Positions 1 to 6,676 are shown, counted from the first letter of the stretch. The stretch: 8,093 nt of DNA from Xanthobacteraceae bacterium (GCA_030043175.1 JASHYD010000455.1:1-8093), one strand, 5' to 3'. Translations and numbers: made by a program. The notes: generated by a model not told the origin, from the sequence alone.

Positions 1-1094
1 AACACGTTGACGATGGTCGACGTATGCCTGACGTAAAGGTCCACGGGTTTGAGGTGATGTCGCAGATGCAGCTTTGGATCGTAATTCAGGCCGGTGCTCT
101 GAAACCATCTGCACCCATTCGCTATGGCCCAACGAACCAGATCGCGGAAAACGTAATGATAAAGATGGAGGTCGAGCGCAACACCGTAGTCGAGGCCCAG
201 ATATTCGGCAAAGAGAGTGTCGCCGTGCACTATGCATAGGCCGAAAGCCACTGCCTTCGTGTGACGCCGCCACACGAAGAAGCGCACCCTGTCCGGCATT
301 GCGGTTCCAAGACCGCAGAAATACGCCTTGGTCAGCTTTTCAAAATGCAGCTTTGAACGTTCATAGACCTGGAGATAGAGCGGATATAGTTCGTCAACAA
401 TCAAAGTAACGTCGTTGATTACGCTTAACTCGATCGGCGCACCGGATTCCGCGGCCTTGAACTTCTTGCGAAGCTTGCGACGCGTTGCGCTGTTGAGCGC
501 CGATTGCATGTAATCGTCGAAGCTCGCGTAGGCGATGTTAAGCCGCGTGTGCGGCATGCTGGGTATCCTGGTGAAGCCACCGCGAATAAAGCACGACAGC
601 GCTTCCCGATACTCATCTGGAAATTCCTTGAGTACGATCAGACGCGCTCCGAGCTCGCGCGCATGCCCCACGATCGCGTGAGCCAAGGACTGGGCAGTGG
701 CGGCGCGTGTTGAATCGTCTCCGTCGTCGAGGTGTGCTTCGCCTCCAACGCATCCAATCATCATGGTCTTCATGAACAAGAATCGCGGCCATCGATGCCG
801 GATCGCATCAGTCAAACGCCCGAAACTCGGATGAACTCCCGCGAGGATATCTTGGTCGAGAATGAAGAATGGCTGTATTGCTTGAATCTCGCCCCGACCA
901 TTCCGGATGGCGAAATAGTGGTAATCGAATTCAGGGTGGATGGTGTCCTCAACGAGTTCGTAATAGCGACGATCCTTGTGCTGCGATGCAAAAGCACGTT
1001 GCCAATGCGAGCAATTCTGTAACTGACGGCGCGAAACGACATTCACCTGGCTCCCCCGGTCCGGACGCACCTCGCTGTCTTGGCGTGAGGACAT
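1..1094 (-). CDS. GNAT family N-acyltransferase (FemAB/BioF2-like), C-terminus beyond window edge
   Basis: An uninterrupted minus-strand frame of 364 codons is open at the left edge. From about residue 200 it carries the signature of BioF2-like acyltransferases (PF13480; COG3146-type): NSATRRKLRKKFK at 201-213, YERSKLHFEKL at 244-254, an AFGLCIVHGD strand at 283-292, YLGLDYGVALDLHLY at 298-312, and GLNYDPKLHLR at 335-345. In this family the end of the frame is close to the natural C-terminus, so probably only a few tens of residues are missing. Known members transfer acyl or aminoacyl groups; the substrate here is unknown. There is no signal peptide, so it is probably cytoplasmic. Start: ATG at 1094 is the furthest sensible start, but its GAGG lies too close. 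GTG at 1046, behind GGGGGAG, is a credible alternative that removes 16 residues. A G-rich tract lies just upstream. The family call is firm; the exact start is not. Confidence 0.88.
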   Translation of the reverse strand, partial: MSSRQDSEVRPDRGSQVNVVSRRQLQNCSHWQRAFASQHKDRRYYELVEDTIHPEFDYHYFAIRNGRGEIQAIQPFFILDQDILAGVHPSFGRLTDAIRHRWPRFLFMKTMMIGCVGGEAHLDDGDDSTRAATAQSLAHAIVGHARELGARLIVLKEFPDEYREALSCFIRGGFTRIPSMPHTRLNIAYASFDDYMQSALNSATRRKLRKKFKAAESGAPIELSVINDVTLIVDELYPLYLQVYERSKLHFEKLTKAYFCGLGTAMPDRVRFFVWRRHTKAVAFGLCIVHGDTLFAEYLGLDYGVALDLHLYHYVFRDLVRWAIANGCRWFQSTGLNYDPKLHLRHHLKPVDLYVRHTSTIVNV

Positions 1095-1122
1095 CGCCTC
1101 GCCCCCATGCTCGATCGCAAAC

Positions 1123-1162
1123 GGGGTAGGGTGGGGCGGGGGTAGAGGAGGGTGGGGAAGGG
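1123..1162 (+). promoter_or_regulatory. G-rich tract, potential G-quadruplex
   Basis: Seven runs of three to five G occur in 40 bases on the plus strand (1123-1126, 1129-1131, 1133-1136, 1138-1142, 1150-1152, 1154-1157, 1160-1162). The first four are separated by loops of only one or two bases (TA, T, C). This fits the general four-run G-quadruplex pattern. It lies 29 bases upstream of the ATG of the minus-strand acyltransferase, with the G runs on that gene's template strand, so its mRNA leader would be C-rich. That it regulates anything is inference. Confidence 0.55.
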
Positions 1163-1371
1163 TGTGCGTGCTCGGGACGGGTGGACCACCATTGGGGATT
1201 TCGTGTTCACTCATTGCGGCACCGGGATAACGCCGTCGACCACTCGAACATTGGTTTCTCGCTTTCGGTTAGGCCGCTTCGGAATTTAGTAGGTGCTGTT
1301 TATGCGCGCAGGACCTCGACCGCAAGGGCACAGCATCGCCGGGGAAGTCAAGATAATCAAATTACTTACGC

Positions 1372-1394
1372 GTCAGTTTCTGACTGACAAGTCA
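1372..1394. repeat. Small clustered dyads (GTCAG-TTT-CTGAC and TGAC-AA-GTCA)
   Basis: A perfect 5-bp inverted repeat with a 3-base spacer (1372-1384) is followed at once by a 4-bp inverted repeat (1385-1394), giving a TGAC/GTCA-rich block upstream of the response-regulator remnant. It could be an old operator for that gene or chance; the arms are short. Confidence 0.25.
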
Positions 1395-1455
1395 ATCGTC
1401 GGGCAGACGCCTTATGGTAGAATTGGAAAATCGATTGCTGTCGGAGTCCGACGTC

Positions 1456-1597
1456 ATGGGGGAAAGTCGGTGAAGACGATCCGGAAACAGGTAAGCAGCT
1501 CGTACAGTCGCTAGTGGCAAATGGCTATCAGGTTGATCTCGCGGCCAGCGGCGACGATGGTCTCGTCATGACCGGCGGATCACAAGCTGGCCAGTGA
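1456..1597 (+). pseudogene. Response regulator receiver domain, N-terminal remnant
   Basis: From 1472 the plus strand reads EDDPETGKQLVQ, then LVANGYQVDLAASGDDGL. This is the start of an OmpR/PhoB-type receiver domain: the acidic E-D-D pocket, helix 1, the second strand (QVDLA) and the following G-D-x-G-L turn. Resemblance stops at about 1570; the frame ends at TGA 1595-1597. The phospho-acceptor aspartate, the rest of the receiver and any DNA-binding domain are absent, and no histidine kinase follows. The expected start, ATG at 1456-1458, is out of frame with the homologous part: the bases between ATG and the first acidic codon number 14, within a run of five G, so an indel has also broken the 5' end. 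This is dead as a regulator. The call rests on recognising the family pattern by eye. Confidence 0.7.
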
Positions 1598-1890
1598 TCG
1601 TCGTTTCGCGCACGTCAGCGCCGTGGTTGCTGAAGAACAGCAGTGTGGGATTGAGGGGATCAAAGCCGATCCCGTGGGGATTGCGAAGCCCCAAGCCTCC
1701 AATCGCATGGTGGAGGTCGTCTGTTGCCTGCGGATCGAAGGAGTGCACCGGGCCGCCGCCGGCGATGCCCGCCGAGGATTGGCCGGTGTCCGGCGCCTTG
1801 ACAACCGTCCCGGCCGCAACCGGCCGCGCCCCTCTATTCAGCATCCGCCCGCCGGTGGGGCAGAAGCGCGGCCAGACTATTTCATAGCGC
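1566..1890 (-). pseudogene. Sorbosone/PQQ-type sugar dehydrogenase, internal fragment
   Basis: On the minus strand the frame reads GTVVKAPDTGQ (about 1811 downward), then GLGLRNPHGIGFDP and FFSNHGADVR, ending near 1608. The pattern (G-L-R-N-P-x-G-x-x-F-x-P, then N-H-G-x-D-V-R) is typical of the beta-propeller sugar dehydrogenases annotated as L-sorbosone or PQQ-dependent dehydrogenases, which normally continue into R-P-I-A-N-D. Here the reading diverges after R and stops at 1566-1568. Roughly 70 recognisable residues remain of a protein that normally has several hundred, with no start of its own; upstream, the frame runs antiparallel-free but out of register through the beta-lactamase gene, whose stop lies at 1897. 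A remnant bounded by rearrangement on both sides. The exact enzyme subfamily is uncertain. Confidence 0.6.
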
Positions 1891-1896
1891 GAGGCC

Positions 1897-2793
1897 CTAG
1901 TGAGCGGCTGCGCGCTCTTCGGCGAGCTGCTTTTCATAGGCGACCTGATATCCTGCGATTTTCGCCTTGTAGGCGGCGAGATCGCCGAAGCGGGCTGGAT
2001 TGTACGTGTCGCCTGGCTTGTAGACACTGTGCAGGTTGAACTGACCCGCGTGCGACGACACCCAAATATCCGGTGTGTAGGTCGCCTGCATGGCCAGCGT
2101 ATCCTTGAAGTCCTCTACGATCGTCGGATAGCCTGGCGAGCCCAGAAGCTTCACTCCGGCATTGATCCCGTTCATGTTGACAATGAGCATGTTGTAGGTC
2201 TTGCCACCATCCGTCACCTGGAAGCTGAAGCTTGTCGCGCCCGGCGTATGACCATAGGCCTGCAGGACCACCATGTCGGTGTTGCCGAGCTTTATATGGT
2301 CGCCGGGCTTGGTGCGGACATCCACCTTGACGGGATCATAGATGATGCCGCGCCCCTGTGGCCGCCGGTAATCGAGATTGCCGCCCGACTCCAAGACGGG
2401 CGCATCGCGCTCGCTCATGTAGGTCTTGGCATCAGGGGCATCCTTCTGGAACGCCGCAAGATCGCCGACATGATCGAAATGCCCATGGGTTGCGGTTATG
2501 ATCTTGATATCGTTCGTCTTGAAGCCAACCGCTTCAATATTCGCTTTGATGAGCGGATAGGATCCCGGCGCGCCGGAGTTGACGAGGATGAGTCCAGCGC
2601 CTGTGTCGATCAGATAGCAGCCGAGATCGTAGGTACCGACGTAATAGACATTTCCGACGATCTTGAATCCCGGGAAGGGCTGTTCCCATTCCTTGTTGGT
2701 GATCGGCACGGTCACACGATGCTGGGCCATCGCATCATTGATTGCGAAGCTCGTGAGGGCAAAAGCCGCGGCAATTAAGCATTTGCATTTCAT
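1897..2793 (-). CDS. Subclass B3 metallo-beta-lactamase-like hydrolase, exported
   Basis: A 298-residue protein. Residues 1-23 form a signal peptide (K-x-K near the start, hydrophobic core, A-M-A before Q24), so it acts in the periplasm. The MBL fold shows the zinc motif H103-G-H105-F-D107-H108, then GHTPG with H182, and SSHAGQF with H248. These match the six ligands of B3 enzymes (H116, H118, D120, H121, H196, H263 in standard numbering). The C-terminal NPARFGDLAAYKAKI helix also fits B3. B3 enzymes open beta-lactams, often including carbapenems; activity here is inferred. Odd points: LVNSG replaces the more usual L-I-D-x-G strand, and the stretch near standard residue 221 reads IVNMNGINAG where an A-D-S type motif is expected. 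The start is set by TGAGGTGA seven bases before ATG. It is monocistronic as far as visible; a dehydrogenase scrap lies downstream. Confidence 0.9.
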   Translation of the reverse strand: MKCKCLIAAAFALTSFAINDAMAQHRVTVPITNKEWEQPFPGFKIVGNVYYVGTYDLGCYLIDTGAGLILVNSGAPGSYPLIKANIEAVGFKTNDIKIITATHGHFDHVGDLAAFQKDAPDAKTYMSERDAPVLESGGNLDYRRPQGRGIIYDPVKVDVRTKPGDHIKLGNTDMVVLQAYGHTPGATSFSFQVTDGGKTYNMLIVNMNGINAGVKLLGSPGYPTIVEDFKDTLAMQATYTPDIWVSSHAGQFNLHSVYKPGDTYNPARFGDLAAYKAKIAGYQVAYEKQLAEERAAAH

Positions 2794-2834
2794 GTAATCA
2801 CCTCACATCTCCGCCCACTTGTGAACGAGATAAG

Positions 2835-2971
2835 TTACCGGCCAACGGCTCTGCAGTCCAGCGGGGCTGTTGCGATCGCGGCGGCTCGAAGCTTGTCGTC
2901 ATAGGGGCAGCGCTCGGCTGATGGTGCGCGGCTCAGAAGGAGCGCATGCGTGCGGCCTGTCTTGAGATCGC
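2835..2971. other. Upstream region of the beta-lactamase gene, no recognised gene
   Basis: This lies between the beta-lactamase ribosome binding site and the recombinase remnant. A minus-strand frame of about 50 codons, without a usable start, ends at TAA 2835-2837 and reads like protein (DLKTGRTHALLLSRAPSAER, then two cysteines). It could be the tail of a lost gene upstream of the beta-lactamase. I do not recognise it. No clear promoter was seen. Confidence 0.3.
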
Positions 2972-3190
2972 GGGTTTCGACAACGTCGGCGCATCATCGA
3001 AGACATGACGATCCGCAAGTTGGCAGTGAACACCCAACATGATTACGGGCAAATGGTCAAGGATCGGGCCAGCTTCCTTGGGCGTTCTCCAGGCATGCCG
3101 AGGCGCAGGCGAGGCGCCCGCTGCATCTGACCGCGAGCATCCGACCCCACGACCCTGGAACGAAAGAATCCGCGCTTTGGACCAGGCCCC
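2972..3190 (+). pseudogene. Tyrosine recombinase/integrase, N-terminal remnant with frameshift
   Basis: From 2975 the plus strand reads F-R-Q-R-R-R-I-I-E-D-M, then TIRKLAVNTQHDYGQMVKD and FLGRSPG (to about 3098). This is the N-terminal SAM-like (core-binding) domain of XerC/D-like recombinases common in rhizobia, where a similar R-M-I-E-D-M, T-x-x-D-Y and F-L-G-R-S-P series is usual. The frame ends at TGA 3128-3130, but the next frame continues the pattern as AEAQARRPLHLTASIRP (about 3103-3160), matching the usual A-E-D-L-R-R-F-Q-L-H-L. A frameshift therefore splits it near 3100. The catalytic domain with R-H-R-H-Y is missing, since the 223-aa gene starts its stop side at 3210. It is a scar of a mobile element, inactive. 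Confidence 0.7.
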
Positions 3191-3209
3191 TTGGGTCGCG
3201 CGCTGCGAT

Positions 3210-3881
3210 TCAATCCTCCATGGGCTTGTCTTTTGCGGTCTGGCGCTTCAGGGGGAGACTCATCTCGGCTTTGAGCTCTTCGTGCACCTCGTTGAGTTGA
3301 CTTAGGTTAAGGTCAAGCTCGATCATGGCTTGATAGAGAGCAGCAGCTCTTTCCTTGTAAGTCTTGTCACGAAGTCCGGCGATCCATGCATCGCGGTCAG
3401 CCGGCTGACCATCCCCCGGCATTTCTAGCTCGGCGCTTTGCGCGCGCGAGTGCTCGACGTCGGGGATGGACGCCTTGACCGGCTTTGACCGCCTCGGTTT
3501 CGCCTCTTGCACAGATTGCGGCCAGCGCCGCCATACCGTGGACGGATGGTTGAGTCTCAGGCGCTGCGACATGGTGAGACTGCGGCGCCATTCCTCGATC
3601 TCGGCCTGATGGTCGATGCAGTCCATGAGGCGCTTGCGATCGCCCTTGTCGAGGCGGTCGAACCCTTCATCCTTGAGCCATTTGCTGAAGGCCTGGTTAT
3701 AGCCCTTGCCTTGCGGCGTATTCTTGCGGCTCACGCGCATGGCGTGCTGCCGGCCGATGTCGATTGCGACGCCGACGGCTAGCCAGTCTTCCCATGTCTG
3801 ATCCTTCGCCAAGCGACCCAAGGCCTCTCGACCGCGTTCAATCCGCAGATATTCTGGATTTGCGTTGTCGAGTCTACTCAT
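3210..3881 (-). CDS. Conserved hypothetical protein, 223 aa
   Basis: I recognise no characterised function. The first 120 residues are compact and rich in Trp, Arg and charged helices: WEDWLAVGVAIDIGRQHAM at 30-48, GYNQAFSKWLKDEGFDRLD at 60-78, a DRKRLMDCIDH helix at 81-91, and LRLNHPSTVWRRW at 108-120. The style resembles plasmid- or phage-borne proteins that carry a helical DNA-associated domain, but that is impression rather than proof. Residues 121-165 are a low-complexity, probably disordered linker. Residues 165-223 form a likely coiled-coil tail (ALYQAMIELDLNLSQLNEVH). There is no signal peptide or membrane segment. The start at ATG 3881 is chosen because the protein-like composition begins there and the sequence beyond is AT-rich intergenic DNA; the ribosome binding site is weak. 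It is flanked by a recombinase scar and by a divergent pseudogene. Confidence 0.65.
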   Translation of the reverse strand: MSRLDNANPEYLRIERGREALGRLAKDQTWEDWLAVGVAIDIGRQHAMRVSRKNTPQGKGYNQAFSKWLKDEGFDRLDKGDRKRLMDCIDHQAEIEEWRRSLTMSQRLRLNHPSTVWRRWPQSVQEAKPRRSKPVKASIPDVEHSRAQSAELEMPGDGQPADRDAWIAGLRDKTYKERAAALYQAMIELDLNLSQLNEVHEELKAEMSLPLKRQTAKDKPMED

Positions 3882-4078
3882 AAACTTGATCTTCCATGCC
3901 CTATGGGTTGTATAATCCAATCTATAATGTGATAAATGCCTTTCAACACGCCGTTTACAAGTCATCATAATCCAACGGAGAAGAACGCAATTGCGGGCTT
4001 GTGTGCGCCAGATCACAGTCTTTGCGCTGAAATTATGGTAGGTGCGGCCTTCGCCAATCAACCGGCCAAGATTTTCTG
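3882..4078. promoter_or_regulatory. AT-rich divergent intergenic region with repeated ATAATCCAA
   Basis: It separates the minus-strand 223-aa gene from the plus-strand solute-binding pseudogene and is visibly richer in A and T than its neighbours. The 9-mer ATAATCCAA occurs twice in the same orientation (3912-3920 and 3967-3975), 55 bases apart. On the minus strand TTGAAA is followed 14 bases later by TATAGA, too closely spaced for a good sigma-70 promoter. It probably holds the promoter(s), but no precise site can be assigned. Confidence 0.35.
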
Positions 4079-5051
4079 ATGATCAGACGGCGCGAATTCA
4101 TTGCGGGGTTTGGCAGCTGGCGGCGCTCGCGCAGCAACCCGACGCCCTGCGGCGGGTCGGGTTCCTGCATGCACTCGGGGAGAACGATCCAGAAACACAG
4201 GCTCGCGTGGCAGTGCTTCGGGAAGGGCTCGCGCGACTCGGATGGACCGAGCACAACGTTCGAATTGAGCAGCGGTTTGCCGATGGCGATTCCGACCAAA
4301 TGCAGGCATACGCGGGCGAATTGGTTGGTTCGGCACCTGATGTCATTGTCGCCAGCTCCACCCCCGCCCTTGCGGCACTAAAACAGGCGACGAGCGCTAT
4401 CCCGATCATCTTCTGTGCCGTCAGTGATCCGGCCGGACGGGTTTCGTTGCCAGCCTGGCGCGTCCGGGCGGCAACGTCACTGGCTTTTCATTCGTTGACT
4501 TCCCGATGCTCGGGAAATGGGTGGAGACGCTCAAGGAGATCGCCCCCAGCGTCAAGCGGATAAATCTCGTGTTCAACCCGCAGACAGCGCCATATTATCC
4601 CGTCTTCCTACGTGATTTCGGACAAACCGCATCAACGCTCAGCGGCGAACTTTCGGCAACGCCCGTGCGTGACGAGGCGGACATCGAGGCGGCCGTGCCG
4701 GCGCTTGCGCGCGAACCAGGGGCCGGACTCATCGCCGCGCCGGGTCCATTCTTAAATACACGTCGCGCGCTGGTCATCGCGCTGGCCGACCGGTATCGAC
4801 TCCCTGTGATCTATGGCGTTCGGTATTTCGCCACGGAGGGTGGGCTGATCTCGTACGGACCGGACACACTCGAAATCGTCCGCCGCTCGGCTTCATATGT
4901 CGATCGCGTCCTGAGGGCCGAAAGGCCTGGCGAGTTGCCGGTGCGAGCGCCAACCAAGTACGAGTTGCTGATTAATCTTAAGACCGCCGAGACGCTCGGC
5001 CTGGCGGTGCCGTTGGCCCTGCGCCTGCGCGCCAATGAGGTAATTGAATAG
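4079..5051 (+). pseudogene. ABC transporter solute-binding protein (PF04392), twice frameshifted
   Basis: The protein pattern runs through three frames. ATG 4079 starts a Tat-like leader (MIRRREFIAGFG). At about 4111-4116 part of the signal peptide is lost and the frame shifts; the text resumes as LAALAQQPDALRRVGFLHAL and runs to IIFCAVSDPAG. A further one-base loss at about 4432-4441 shifts it again to GFVASLARPGGNVTGFSFVD, then continuously to LRLRANEVIE and TAG at 5049-5051. Across the shifts it is nearly full length for the family (about 320 residues) and would have been a periplasmic binding protein for an ABC importer, substrate unknown. No permease or ATPase gene is adjacent. The remaining sequence is well preserved, so the damage is recent, or one shift could be a sequencing error; two independent lesions make a true pseudogene more likely. 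It sits head-to-tail with an intact paralogue. Confidence 0.85.
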
Positions 5052-5057
5052 CCTTTG

Positions 5058-5072
5058 CCGAACACTTTTCGG
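5058..5072 (+). other. Short hairpin after the pseudogene
   Basis: CCGAA (5058-5062) and TTCGG (5068-5072) can pair around a 5-base loop, a few bases after the pseudogene stop. The stem is short and is not followed by a T run, so terminator function is doubtful. Confidence 0.2.
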
Positions 5073-5242
5073 AACAAGTGGCTCGGTCATGGCGCGACTG
5101 CCCAATTGAATCTTTCGTCGGTTGCTCGACTTTGCCGCGTTGGCGAAGCGCCGTCATGTGCCCCGGGTCAGGCCTCCTTTTTAATCGTTTTGCATGCCCT
5201 CGAACTGCGTTAGGTTACGCCCGACGAGAGGGAGGCAGGCTG

Positions 5243-6220
5243 ATGCGGCGGCGCGAGTTCATCGCTGGGATCGGTGGCATGGCATGGCCGCTTGCAGCGG
5301 CGGCGCAACAGCCGCTGCTGCCGGTGGTCGCGTTTGTCACTGCCAGGGCAACCTCAGAGCGCGCCGCGTCCGCGTTCGGCAACGGCCTTCGCGAAACTGG
5401 CTATGTCCAGGACCGAAATGTAATAGTCGAGTACCACTGGCTGGACGGCCAATTCGATCGGCTGCCGGCGCTGATGGCTGATCTCGTCCGTCGTCGCGTG
5501 GCGGTCATCGCCACGCCCAACAATACCCTCATATCGACCGCAGCCAAAACCGCCACAGCGAGGATCCCGATCGTCTTCAGCGTTGGCATCGACCCTGTCA
5601 AAACTGGTCTTGTCGCGAGCTTCGCCCGGCCGGGTGGCAACGTCACCGGGATCCATTATTTCGCCTTGGAACTGACGGCAAAGCGCCTGGCGCTCCTGCA
5701 TGCATTGGCGCCCGAACGCGCTCGCGTGGGGATACTGGTCAATCCGGCCGACGGTCCGAGCGCAAACGAAACATTGCGGAGCGTTGCGGACGTCGCCCGT
5801 TCCCTGCGGCTGCAAACCAAGGCCCTGAGTGCCAGCACGAGCCGCGAGATCGACGCGGCCTTTGCCAGCCTTGCCGACGAACGTGCGGATGTTGTCCTGT
5901 TTGTCGCCGCCGATGGGTTTTTCCAAAGCCATAGCGAGCAACTTGTCGCCCTGACTGCGCGCGACAACATTCCTGCGGCTTATCCGGATCGCGCTGCGGT
6001 CGCAGCCGGAGGGCTGATGAGCTACGGCGCCGACATCGCGGAAATGTATCGTCAACTCGGCGTCTGCACCGGCAACATCCTCAAGGGCTCCAAGCCGGCC
6101 GACCTGCCGGTGCAACAGTCGACCAAGTTCGAATTCGTCATTAACCGCACAACCGCCAAGGCACTCGGGCTCGACATTCCGCTGACGCTGAGAGTGTCGG
6201 CCACTGAACTGATCGACTGA
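5243..6220 (+). CDS. ABC transporter solute-binding protein (PF04392 family)
   Basis: An intact 325-residue protein. It begins with a twin-arginine-like leader (R-R-R-E-F-I-A-G, hydrophobic stretch, A-A-A-A21 before Q22), so it is probably exported and free or anchored in the periplasm. The two lobes of an ABC_sub_bind protein follow: PVVAFVTA at 27-34, GYVQDRNVIVEYHWLDGQFD, then IPIVFSVGIDPVKTGLVASF and ARPGGNVTG, then VGILVNPADGPS and, near the end, TKFEFVINRTTAKALGLDIP, a family hallmark. Members bind amino acids, urea or aromatic compounds for uptake; the ligand cannot be read from sequence. Start: GGAGG at 5231-5235 sits seven bases before ATG 5243; the frame is open further upstream but without export features. 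It follows a broken paralogue, with which it shares the whole domain plan, indicating an old tandem duplication. No permease or ATPase is in the window, so it is an orphan here. Confidence 0.93.
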   Translation: MRRREFIAGIGGMAWPLAAAAQQPLLPVVAFVTARATSERAASAFGNGLRETGYVQDRNVIVEYHWLDGQFDRLPALMADLVRRRVAVIATPNNTLISTAAKTATARIPIVFSVGIDPVKTGLVASFARPGGNVTGIHYFALELTAKRLALLHALAPERARVGILVNPADGPSANETLRSVADVARSLRLQTKALSASTSREIDAAFASLADERADVVLFVAADGFFQSHSEQLVALTARDNIPAAYPDRAAVAAGGLMSYGADIAEMYRQLGVCTGNILKGSKPADLPVQQSTKFEFVINRTTAKALGLDIPLTLRVSATELID

Positions 6221-6331
6221 CGGTCGTGGCGCGGCGGCTCTTATTTTGGGGGACGCAAGCTCGTGCGCAGCTTGGATCGCGCGGCGTTATGATTCCCTTC
6301 CAGCGCGGGAGCGCAGAGCCCGACCGGATGG

Positions 6332-6676
6332 ATGTGCGTGACTTCTCAGTTCGTCAGCCCGAAATTCAAACAGGCCTGGTTATGGCCTGCGCGCCTTGCC
6401 ATTGCCAGCTTGGCCGCGGTGATTGTGGTGGGCGATCACGCGGGCGCAGCAAACCCTCGGAGCGAATCCGCGGCGGCGTTCGAGTCGCGCATCATCAGCG
6501 AGCCTGTTGAGCCGATCATCGCCATTGTTTCGCTGCGCAACCAGCGGATCACCGTCTACGACGCCAAGGGCTGGATCGTGCGAGCGCCGGTGTCAAGCGG
6601 CCAGAAGGGACGCGAGACGCCCGCCGGTATTTTCAGCGTCATCGAGAAACAAGCCGAGCATTACTGCAACCTGTAG
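6332..6676 (+). pseudogene. L,D-transpeptidase (YkuD), truncated before the active site
   Basis: A 114-residue frame. Residues 15-40 form a signal peptide or membrane anchor (AWLWPARLAIASLAAVIVV, then A-G-A-A). After a linker, EPIIAIVSLRNQRITVYDAK (60-79) and APVSSGQKGRETPAGIFSVI (85-104) are the opening strands of a YkuD domain. These enzymes make 3-3 cross-links in peptidoglycan or attach proteins to it in the periplasm. The text stops at E-H-Y-C-N-L; in intact homologues of this type N-L-Y-D-D follows and leads to the H-G-G and S-H-G-C-V-R catalytic motif, all absent here. The break coincides with a GGGGGACGG sequence repeated 61 bases downstream, which suggests insertion or recombination. 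The start is ATG 6332 or GTG 6338; neither has a strong ribosome binding site. Export of a stump is possible, catalysis is not. Confidence 0.8.

Larger units (their letters stand above)
1095..1455. other. Gene-free stretch between divergent genes
   Basis: About 360 bases lie between the start of the acyltransferase (minus strand) and the response-regulator remnant (plus strand). Short open frames here show no recognisable protein. The stretch holds the G-rich tract at 1123-1162 and a small dyad near 1372-1394. Part of it is presumably the promoter of the acyltransferase, but I could not identify convincing -35/-10 boxes. Confidence 0.5.

Noticed and set aside
24..1022. Several short plus-strand frames in the first kilobase
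   Set aside because: All are opposite the continuous acyltransferase frame on the minus strand and have no family pattern.
1811..1826. Perfect hairpin CGGCCG-CAAC-CGGCCG downstream of the beta-lactamase stop
   Set aside because: CGGCCG is self-complementary and common in GC-rich DNA, and no T run follows in the direction of transcription, so a terminator is not supported.
1900..2778. Long plus-strand open frame (292 codons) opposite the metallo-beta-lactamase gene
   Set aside because: It is the antisense shadow of a gene with signal peptide, zinc motifs and ribosome binding site; its own translation shows no family pattern.
2835..2995. Minus-strand frame of about 50 codons upstream of the beta-lactamase
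   Set aside because: Protein-like, but with no start codon and no recognisable family; kept only as a note in the region entry.
3882..4061. N-terminal extension of the 223-aa protein to ATG 4061
   Set aside because: The extra 60 residues are encoded by AT-rich intergenic DNA and do not look like protein; ATG 3881 fits the change in composition.
5078..5242. Upstream extension of the intact solute-binding protein
   Set aside because: It would bury the signal peptide; GGAGG seven bases before ATG 5243 decides the start.
5354..6115. Minus-strand open frame (253 codons) opposite the intact solute-binding protein
   Set aside because: Antisense shadow in GC-rich DNA; the plus-strand protein is clearly the real one.
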